Shown one piece after another: positions 1 to 5,246 of a DNA stretch of 7,461 nt. Both the position numbers and the translations under genes were made by a program. Origin of the DNA: Xanthobacteraceae bacterium (GTDB lineage: Bacteria; Pseudomonadota; Alphaproteobacteria; Rhizobiales; Xanthobacteraceae); assembly GCA_030037185.1 (NCBI GenBank), contig JASHRR010000027.1:1-7461 (forward strand). Direction: 5' to 3'. Each line of letters opens with the position of its first letter. Position 1 is the stretch's first letter. The notes below the pieces were generated by a model. That model was not told where the DNA came from. It made no database searches and saw only the letters and a list, made by a program, of their open reading frames with translations.

Positions 1-1
1 C

Positions 2-175
2 GTGTTCCGGGCGACGGCAATCGAGGCGGCGCTGGCGCGCAATTTCACGAGCGAGGCGGCTGAATCTGCCTCCATCAGCGCCGAAGGTCTAAACTCGGAC
101 ATTCACGGATCGGCCGAATTCCGCGCCCATCTGGTGCCGGTCTTGGCCGCCAGGGCGCTGGCGCGCGCGCGCTAG
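2..175 (+). CDS. FAD-binding medium subunit of a CO-dehydrogenase/xanthine-dehydrogenase-family enzyme, C-terminal fragment
   Basis: The reading frame is open from the window edge to a TAG at 173-175 and gives the last 57 residues of a protein. The tail holds SISAEGLNSDIHGSAEFRAH followed by an Ala/Arg-rich helix. The 'DIHGSAEFRAHL' stretch is typical of the end of the C-terminal domain of CoxM/CutM-type flavoproteins (family knowledge). In these molybdenum hydroxylases the medium subunit binds FAD and passes electrons from the iron-sulfur subunit to the acceptor. The substrate cannot be inferred, because CoxM-like subunits serve many non-CO oxidases and the large and small subunit genes would lie upstream of the window. 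The gene would normally be about 260 to 290 codons, so most of it is missing. It ends in a GC-alternating run (161-172). Confidence 0.8.
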   Translation: MFRATAIEAALARNFTSEAAESASISAEGLNSDIHGSAEFRAHLVPVLAARALARAR

Positions 176-353
176 CAGATTTCGCTTCACGTTCTCAGGC
201 GCCCGGCAACCTTGGCCAGGTCGCCGCTGTGTGCCGCAGCAGACCTGGCGTTGCGCCCAGGCGCCGCCCCAGCACGTCCGCGATTGGCGAACGCAGGGTT
301 CACTCCACCGCAAAGGCCTGCCCATGCTGTTTACGGCGGCGCAGGTAGCCCCT

Positions 354-378
354 CCGTCGCCTTGCGGCGACGGCTTTT
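354..378 (+). terminator. Candidate Rho-independent terminator
   Basis: Arms CCGTCGCC (354-361) and GGCGACGG (366-373) pair perfectly over 8 bp around a TTGC tetraloop and are followed by CTTTT. This is a strong GC-rich stem with a short T-run, as expected of an intrinsic terminator read on the + strand. It lies 179 bases after the stop of the upstream flavoprotein gene, so it could end that transcript or a small RNA from 176-378. The T-run has only four bases, which lowers confidence. Confidence 0.55.
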
Positions 379-659
379 GCCCAAGCCGCCAGGCGATGGG
401 TTACCAGGGTAAGCCGGGGGATCCTGCCCGCAGCTACGTTGAGACGGGTCAAGGCTCACCCCTGGGGTGCTTCCTGAAGCTCCAGGCTCTGAAACGCAAG
501 GCTTGAGACAAGCCCCGGCTAGGCACGAAACGGTCTTGCTCACTCGGCAACGACGCGTCACTTCGGTGGTGGGCGTCACTTGAGCCCCTTACCGGGCATC
601 TTGTGGGCTCGTCGGCGCTTGGTTCAATAGGCAAGCCGCTTCGCCGGCTGCCGATTTTC

Positions 660-681
660 CCTGCCGGCTGCCGCCGGCAGG
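660..681. repeat. Perfect 8-bp inverted repeat in the phosphodiesterase leader
   Basis: CCTGCCGG at 660-667 pairs with CCGGCAGG at 674-681 around the six-base loop CTGCCG. There is no T-run behind it, so it is not a standard terminator. It overlaps the second copy of an 11-base direct repeat (643-653 and 663-673). It lies about 120 bases upstream of the chosen start at 801 and could be a leader structure or a REP-like palindrome. Confidence 0.4.
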
Positions 682-788
682 CTTATCGGGAGCTTTTGAC
701 GCGCCAACAGGCCCGGCGGGGGGTAATAAGGGCTGACGTTTTTTCGTCGCCAAGCGTCCCTATCGTCAGTCGGGACCATACGCACGAG

Positions 789-792
789 GGAG
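789..792 (+). promoter_or_regulatory. Ribosome binding site that fixes the phosphodiesterase start
   Basis: GGAG, within GAGGGAG at 786-792, ends eight bases before the ATG at 801. This spacing, together with the signal peptide that begins at that ATG, supports 801 as the start over any codon in the 198-base in-frame extension upstream. Confidence 0.6.
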
Positions 793-800
793 TTGGGTCG

Positions 801-2411
801 ATGTCGGCGATAGTTCGCGCAATCAGCCTCACCGGGCTCGCGGTCGCGGCCACCATCGCGGGCGCTTCACTCCCAGCGCGCGCGGGCCGGGCCACCCTCA
901 ATATCGTGCTCGTGCTCGATGGCTTGCGACCCGATGCGATCACGCGGGAGGAAACGCCGAACTTGTGGCGACTGCGTCAGGAGGGAGTCAATTTCATCAA
1001 CAGCCATTCGGTGTTTCCGACGGTGACTCGGGTTAACGCCACCGCGATCGGCACCGGCGCGCTGCCCGGGCGTAACGGCGTCCTCGGCAATTCCCAATAT
1101 GTTCGCGCCGTCGACCCTTATCATGCATTCGTCAATGACGACCACGCCGTACTGCTGCGGCTCGACCGCGCCACCGGCGGCGGCATGGTGCTGGTGAAGA
1201 CCCTCGGCGAGCTGCTGCAGGAGCGCGGCAAGATGCTGGTCACCGTCAGTTCCGGCTCCACCGGTTCGACACTTCTGACCAATGCGCGGGCGCCGCAGGG
1301 GGTCGGGGTCCTGATCAACGGCTACTGGGAGCCGGGTGTGCGCGTCGCCTATCCAGATGCCGTCAATGACGCGGTGCGCCAGCGCTTCGGGCCGGCTCCT
1401 GCGCGGGGTGGCGCGTCGGACGCACAGGACAGGTCAGTCGCGTGGACACAGGGCGTGTTGCGCGACTATGTGCTCCCAGAACTGAAGGCCGACGTCATCA
1501 TCAACTGGCTCACCGAGCCCGACCATATTGCCCACGCGACCGGCGCCGGCTCGCCACAAACCCGTGCGAGCATTCGCAACGATGATGCCGAGGTGGGTCT
1601 GCTGATCAAGCGCCTCGACGCCCTCGGTCGATCCGGCACGACCAACATCATGGTGCTGTCGGACCATGGCTTCGGCCACAGTGCCTTCGGCGTCAACCTC
1701 ACCGCCGAGCTGATAAAGGCCGGCCTCAAAGCTGGCCCCGATAGCGATGACGTGGTGATTGCGAGCAGCGGCCAGACCGTGCTTGTCCACGTGAAGGACA
1801 GCGACCGGGCCCGCATTCATAGGATCACGGATTTCCTCAAGGCCCAGGAATGGACAGGCGTTCTGTTCACCAGGGGCGCCGATGGCGCCCCGCCGATCGA
1901 AGGCGCCGAGCAGGGGACGTTCTCCACGCAACTTATCCGCCTCGACCACCCCGAGCGCGGCCCCGATATCGTCGTCACCTTTCCGTGGAGTTCGGCAAAG
2001 AACGCTTTCGGGGTGTCAGGCACCGATTACACCGACACCCGGGGCGCCACCGGCCCGCTTAACGGGGATGCGGGGAACCATGGCGGCATGAGCCCGTGGA
2101 CCGTTCACAACACCTTCTTGGCCTGGGGCGTTGATTTCAAGCACGGCGCCACTGTGCACACACCGGTAAGCAACGTCGACGTGACGCCCACTCTCATCGC
2201 CCTGCTGGGCCTCGATAGCGATGCGAACCTGCCGCCCTTCGATGGCCGCGCCATTACGGAGGCATTCGCCGACGGTCCTGACGAGGAACAGATCGCGGCC
2301 AAGACCACGACCTATTTCACCTCGACCCTCGACGGTGCCTTCCGCGCCGCGATCCAGGTGAGCGAGATCGGCGGCGAGCGCTATTTGGACAAGAGCTGGC
2401 GGATCCGGTGA
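801..2411 (+). CDS. Exported type I phosphodiesterase/nucleotide pyrophosphatase-family protein (alkaline phosphatase superfamily)
   Basis: The 536-residue product belongs to the alkaline phosphatase superfamily of two-metal hydrolases that cleave phosphodiesters or phosphomonoesters. Residues 1-28 form a signal peptide with a hydrophobic core and an ALA-like site (LPARA), so the enzyme should act in the periplasm or outside the cell. The metal and catalytic motifs occur in family order. VLVLDGLRPD supplies D40. FPTVTRVN supplies the likely nucleophile T76 and N79. EPDHIAH supplies D241 and H245. LSDHGFGH supplies D288 and H289. NHGGM supplies H427. Family knowledge assigns these six acids and histidines to the two zinc ions, so activity is expected. 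The usual 'TFPNH' nucleophile context is TRVNA here, a divergent form. The substrate (nucleotide, phospholipid or other phosphodiester) cannot be told from sequence. The start at 801 is chosen for the signal peptide and GGAG ribosome site. No neighbour forms an obvious operon with it. Confidence 0.88.
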   Translation: MSAIVRAISLTGLAVAATIAGASLPARAGRATLNIVLVLDGLRPDAITREETPNLWRLRQEGVNFINSHSVFPTVTRVNATAIGTGALPGRNGVLGNSQYVRAVDPYHAFVNDDHAVLLRLDRATGGGMVLVKTLGELLQERGKMLVTVSSGSTGSTLLTNARAPQGVGVLINGYWEPGVRVAYPDAVNDAVRQRFGPAPARGGASDAQDRSVAWTQGVLRDYVLPELKADVIINWLTEPDHIAHATGAGSPQTRASIRNDDAEVGLLIKRLDALGRSGTTNIMVLSDHGFGHSAFGVNLTAELIKAGLKAGPDSDDVVIASSGQTVLVHVKDSDRARIHRITDFLKAQEWTGVLFTRGADGAPPIEGAEQGTFSTQLIRLDHPERGPDIVVTFPWSSAKNAFGVSGTDYTDTRGATGPLNGDAGNHGGMSPWTVHNTFLAWGVDFKHGATVHTPVSNVDVTPTLIALLGLDSDANLPPFDGRAITEAFADGPDEEQIAAKTTTYFTSTLDGAFRAAIQVSEIGGERYLDKSWRIR

Positions 2412-2971
2412 GGGCACGGGTCTTGAACTCTCGACGATCTCTCACGGGGACCATGCCCGCGCGGGCAGCAGCCTATTGCGCGAGCGGTCTAGCGAATATG
2501 CCGGCCAAGTTCAGTCGCGGCACGCAGGGACCATCACCCGCGAGGTGTCTGAAGGAAGCGTAGAGCAAACATACGCCTCGATGGAGGAGAGCCCATACAA
2601 GGTGCGAGCATCAAGCGAGCGGGCCACTTGCCGTCGGGTGATGGCCGCTGGCGGCGAAGTCAGCGGTCATCTGCCGGCGGTTAGGCCCGCTTTGCCATGC
2701 ATTCGCGGGAAAGTCCATCACGGCTGTTGGCGTGAAGGCGTCCTATGAAATGGTCACATCGCCGATGTTGAACTTCGTGATCTTTGATTTCATAATCTGT
2801 CGACGCCGTCATCCTAGACATCCGTCCGGGTATGCAAGGATGTCGCCGTCGCAGCGCCGGTGCTCCCTATTCAGCCGCACGGCCGCCGGTTGGCGTGCAT
2901 CCTCCTCTTTATGGGCACTTCGTCGCTTGCACCGGCAACTTTTGCTCCGTACGTGGTTTCCCGTTTTCTGC
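2412..2971. other. Intergenic stretch without a supported gene
   Basis: The 560 bases between the phosphodiesterase stop and the stop of the opposing small gene contain only short frames with weak starts and Arg/Cys/Ser-rich translations typical of chance. Visible structure includes an 11-bp stem-loop at 2640-2671 and a 7-bp perfect inverted repeat GACATCC/GGATGTC at 2817-2823 and 2838-2844 with a 14-base loop. No convincing terminator with a T-run follows either converging gene. GC falls toward the 3' side of this stretch. Confidence 0.5.
2640..2671. repeat. 11-bp stem-loop in the intergenic region
   Basis: Arms GATGGCCGCTG (2640-2650) and CAGCGGTCATC (2661-2671) pair over 11 bp, including one G-T pair when read as RNA, around a ten-base loop. 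No T-run follows. It lies about 230 bases after the phosphodiesterase stop and could stabilise a transcript end or be a remnant palindrome. Confidence 0.45.
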
Positions 2972-3349
2972 CTACAACTGTGGTTTACATTGTAACGTCA
3001 TATTTTGGACGCTCCAACTAAACTCTGTTGGATTTTCCGTATAGTAGTATGTGGTTCCTTCCTTGGTCCTGACAGAAGCAGCAAATGCGCGGTTCTGCAA
3101 ACCCGCTTTCAAAATAAAAATTGACGCTTCCAATACCCCGCTCGGTCCCGAAAAGCCCGAAAACTCAAAACTGCAAACGCGATCTCTCGGGCAAATGTAA
3201 TCCCATCGCGCTTCCACCGGCTTCGAGTCTAGCGTTGAAGGAGCTAGAAAAGTGCACGGTGCTACGGGAAGTTCTCCTATGCCCACCTGCGATGCGGCAT
3301 GATTGGTCATCCCGATTGTCATCGCTGCCCCTATCAAGAGCCGGTACAT
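2972..3349 (-). CDS. Small secreted protein with four cysteines, unknown function
   Basis: I do not recognise the family. The 125-residue product begins MYRLLIGAAMTIGMTNHAAS, which reads as a signal peptide with likely cleavage near residue 20, leaving a mature protein of about 105 residues. The mature part has four cysteines (C32, C53, C59, C121), consistent with two disulfides in the periplasm or outside. Residues 60-121 alternate hydrophobic and polar residues, are rich in aromatic, Ser and Thr residues, and include a YYYTENPTEFSWS stretch, which suggests a small beta-sandwich (inference). The start at 3349 is chosen over an in-frame ATG at 3391 because GGAGG sits six bases upstream and the signal peptide begins there. 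The gene faces the phosphodiesterase. Its 3' end and surroundings (2941-3060) are only about 42 percent GC by hand count, unlike the neighbours, hinting at transfer. The real-gene call rests on the ribosome site, signal peptide and cysteine pattern. Confidence 0.7.
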   Translation of the reverse strand: MYRLLIGAAMTIGMTNHAASQVGIGELPVAPCTFLAPSTLDSKPVEARWDYICPRDRVCSFEFSGFSGPSGVLEASIFILKAGLQNRAFAASVRTKEGTTYYYTENPTEFSWSVQNMTLQCKPQL

Positions 3350-3355
3350 CGCACG

Positions 3356-3360
3356 CCTCC
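3356..3360 (-). promoter_or_regulatory. Strong Shine-Dalgarno for the small secreted protein
   Basis: Read on the minus strand, a run GGGGGAGG ends six bases before the ATG at 3349. The core GGAGG occupies 3356-3360. It is the best ribosome site in the window and decides the start of this gene. Confidence 0.65.
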
Positions 3361-3758
3361 CCCAGGTCGCTTGTTCAGCACATTCAACCAATCTCTGCCG
3401 TTCAGAAGGTTCGCAATTGGTCGCCTGCCTTCTCCGGCATCACGATTTGTCCTTTTCCCGAGCCGCTCGGGCCAGGCAGCGAATCCATGGTGGGAAAGAA
3501 ATCCCCTCCGCCCGCCATCCGGCTTCATTCAAGGGGACAGCGCGGCGGAGGTCAATGCCGCATTCAAGCGATACGTCGATCGCTTGATGTAGCGGAAATG
3601 TCTCGCGGCGGTCGGCACCCGTGTCGACCACGCAAGGCACGCGCCGTGTTCTGTTCGGTTGGTGGTGGAGTGGTTGATTTATCAGAAGTGCTGGCTGAGC
3701 AAGACAGTTGGTGAGGAAATCACGATACAGCACTCAAAGAGCGCGAGCGCGCGGCGGA
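3361..3758. other. Stretch without a supported gene
   Basis: Open frames exist on both strands but none combines a start, ribosome site and protein-like composition. The best coding-like piece on the + strand is a short run at about 3540-3592, including AAEVNAAFKRYVDRLM and ending in TAG, which could be the tail of a lost gene; it is too short to assign. The minus-strand promoter of the small secreted protein gene should lie in the first part of this stretch, but I could not pick convincing -35 and -10 boxes. Confidence 0.35.
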
Positions 3759-4386
3759 GATGGCTTCGATCGGCTCGCCAAGGAGCCGCTCAACGGCGTA
3801 GCCTGCCTCGCGACCATGAAACAGGTTGGTAATATTGGGCACCGGCACTGCGTCGCTGCGCGGCACTTGGAGCAATATACGCTGGTGCGTCGGCTCGGCG
3901 AGCGTGGCAGCGAGCGGGCCATGTACGAGATATCCGACAACTACGAAGGCATGTTGACCGAACATAACCGATTGCTTGAGGCTCCGGCGGACCGGCGCAC
4001 GAAACGTCGCATCGGGACGCTCGCGGGACCGTCTCAAGGACATGGCCGAGTTCAACCTCGTGATGCGCGATGCCATAGGCTCAGCGCTTCACCGCTGGCG
4101 CCAAAGGCGGGGGAACTTGACGTGCCTGACCTTTCCGGCGATAGCGCAATTGCAGATGTGGTCGCGGGCGCCGCTTGGCCTGCCATGCACGGACTGTTCT
4201 ACCTCGAGGTGCCGCCGAGAAGGCTCTCGAGGCAGACGCGCGGGCATCGGTCATCTCCGCCTGGTCGGCCCGTCGGCAGACGCTCCACCTACCCGTCTGA
4301 TGGATACGTTCGATCCTGCGACCCTGTGGGGCCGCTCGTCCGGTCAGCCGTTGCCGGGCTGGCCCACCGAAGGGGACATCGACTAG
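3759..4386 (+). pseudogene. Probable decayed gene of unknown identity, coding segments in three frames
   Basis: Protein-like segments follow one another on the + strand but change frame. Segment 3759-4017 contains RAMYEISDNYEGMLTEHNRL. Segment 4018-4110 contains DRLKDMAEFNLVMRDAIGSA. Segment 4113-4213 contains IADVVAGAAWPAMHGLFYLE. Segment 4214-4297 contains AEKALEADARASVISAWSAR. The last, up to the TAG at 4384-4386, contains MDTFDPATLWGR. In the first segment about three quarters of codons end in G or C by hand count, as expected for a coding frame in this genome. Helical, acidic/basic composition supports real ancestry. I do not recognise the family. The segments could be one gene with several frameshifts or pieces of two genes. 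The chance alternative is that this is GC-rich non-coding sequence with fortuitous open frames. Confidence 0.35.
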
Positions 4387-4510
4387 CGAGTTCCGGCGCA
4401 CGGGCTGGCGCCCTGTACCGCACCCTCGAAGTCTAACTGGGAGCTGACGGCCGCCTGGCACAATGCACCGCTGTCTCATCGTCGGTGAGCGGGACTGGGC
4501 ACGCAACCTG

Positions 4511-4558
4511 ATGGCGGCTGTTGCCGAGCTCTTTTATGCCGAGGACCGTAATGCTTGA
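4511..4558 (+). other. Short TetR-like N-terminal fragment (tentative)
   Basis: Reading from 4511 gives MAAVAELFYAEDRNA followed by TGA. The ELFYAE core resembles the end of helix 1 in TetR-family DNA-binding domains, where 'AAxELFYxEG' is common, and it resembles the ARELFYHERIT piece in the broken regulator about 180 bases downstream. It may be a remnant of a second regulator or a partial duplication. It is only 15 codons, so it could be chance. Confidence 0.2.
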
Positions 4559-4656
4559 CGGCTGCGGTCCCTGGGCTCAGCAGGAGTAACGGCTCCTCGC
4601 TGCACTGCCAGGTGTCGCGCAGGACTGGAGGCGGCCGCGACGGCCTCCTCCAGGAC

Positions 4657-5187
4657 ATGACAAGCGCGGTGCGCGAAAAAATCCTGTCGAACCTCGCGAG
4701 CTGTTCTACCACGAGAGGATCACATGGGCGTCGATACGATCGCAGCGCACTCTGGTGTAGTGAAGACGTCGCGATACCGGTGGTTTCCGACCAAGGATGA
4801 CCTCATTGCGGCTGTCCTGGAACAGGAGAACGGCGAGTTCCGGGCCTATCGGGACAAATTCACGGCAAGTACGCGTGGCAACCGCGAGAGGAGCTTGTCG
4901 CTCACCTTAGCCGGCGACATAAGCGGTCCAAAGTTTCGCGGCTGTCCGTTCCTGACCGCTGGTTTCCTGCTCCTGCCCGCCGCCGGCCGACCAGTCCGAG
5001 CTGAGGCGTCGGCTTATAGCTCTCGCCAAGCGGATAGGAGCCCAGGCACCTGAGCGGCTGGGTAACCAGCTCAGCCCTTTTTCCAAGGCCTCTCTATGGC
5101 TATGCATTGGCCGTCAGCGGGCTGGCTCTGCTACGTTGTGCGCACCCCGCGGGCCAAGCAGCAGTCATTTCCCAGAAGGACATGTAG
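4657..5187 (+). pseudogene. TetR-family transcriptional regulator, inactivated by multiple frameshifts
   Basis: The pieces together span a full TetR/AcrR-type repressor of about 177 codons. From 4657, MTSAVREKILSN begins helix 1. From 4695, one frame over, RELFYHERIT continues it. From 4727, in a third frame, GVDTIAAHSGVVKTSRYRWF and then PTKDDLIAAVLEQENGEF give the helix-turn-helix and helix 4. RGCPFLTAGFL at about 4939-4971 matches the GCPFLNA motif common in the ligand-binding domain. From 4989, DQSELRRRLIALAKRIGAQA and PERLGNQLS give a later helix. From 5092, LYGYALAVSGLAL gives the final helices, with TAG at 5185-5187. The frame order 1, 0, 2, 0, 1 needs at least four indels. The last lies in a C/T homopolymer at 5077-5083. 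The first two are each explained by one lost base. A functional product is not expected. It may once have controlled a neighbouring gene or itself. Confidence 0.85.
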
Positions 5188-5246
5188 GTGGTGACAACGT
5201 CCGAAAACGGCGAGCATGACTGTAGCGGTTCGGTGATACTCGTCTA
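5188..5246 (+). promoter_or_regulatory. Probable promoter/leader region of alkA-ogt
   Basis: The 59 bases between the end of the dead TetR gene and the alkA ATG must contain the operon leader, and perhaps its promoter. An imperfect inverted repeat, CCGAA (5201-5205) and TTCGG (5229-5233), flanks a 23-base centre. GTGACA at 5191-5196 could be a poor -35 element, but no good -10 box follows. I see no match to the E. coli Ada box AAAGCGCA. The ribosome site is weak (GGTGA at 5232-5236, ten bases before ATG). Confidence 0.3.

Larger units (their letters stand above)
176..800 (+). other. Non-coding region with several hairpins upstream of the phosphodiesterase gene
   Basis: No open frame here has a convincing start, ribosome site or protein-like composition. 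Three inverted repeats stand out. One at 216-248 has outer arms CCAGGTC/GACCTGG and an inner GCTG/CAGC stem. A second at 354-373 has an 8-bp perfect stem followed by CTTTT (listed separately). A third at 660-681 has an 8-bp perfect stem CCTGCCGG/CCGGCAGG with a six-base loop and no T-run. An 11-base direct repeat GCCGGCTGCCG occurs at 643-653 and 663-673. The phosphodiesterase frame stays open upstream to 603, but that extension has no usable start signal. The region probably holds the 3' end of the upstream transcript and the promoter and leader of the downstream gene; no clear -35/-10 pair could be chosen. Confidence 0.5.

Noticed and set aside
400..470. CCTGCCCGCAGCTACG, faintly like part of a cobalamin riboswitch
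   Set aside because: The surrounding conserved blocks of that riboswitch are absent and no B12-related gene follows.
615..636. GGTTCAAT resembling a tRNA T-loop
   Set aside because: The flanking bases do not form a 5-bp T-stem with a 7-base loop, and no acceptor, D or anticodon arms are present.
1434..1949. Minus-strand open frame of 171 codons inside the phosphodiesterase gene
   Set aside because: It is antisense to a gene with complete catalytic motifs and shows no signal of its own.
3013..3036. TCCAAC/GTTGGA hairpin followed by TTTT, resembling a terminator
   Set aside because: It lies inside the minus-strand coding region, the stem is only 6 bp with low GC, and no + strand gene ends just before it.
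3121..3714. Plus-strand frame of 197 codons overlapping the small secreted protein gene
   Set aside because: It has no ribosome site, has a chance-like Pro/Arg/Ser-rich translation, and conflicts with the better supported minus-strand gene.
3720..4076. Minus-strand frame containing a YLVHGPLAATL stretch resembling acyl dehydratases
   Set aside because: The similarity is limited to a few residues, the upstream family motifs are absent, and the codon-position GC pattern favours the + strand in the same register.
5201..5233. CCGAA/TTCGG inverted repeat as an operator for the alkA operon
   Set aside because: It has only five matched bases per arm with a 23-base gap, which is common by chance; kept only as a note in the promoter entry.
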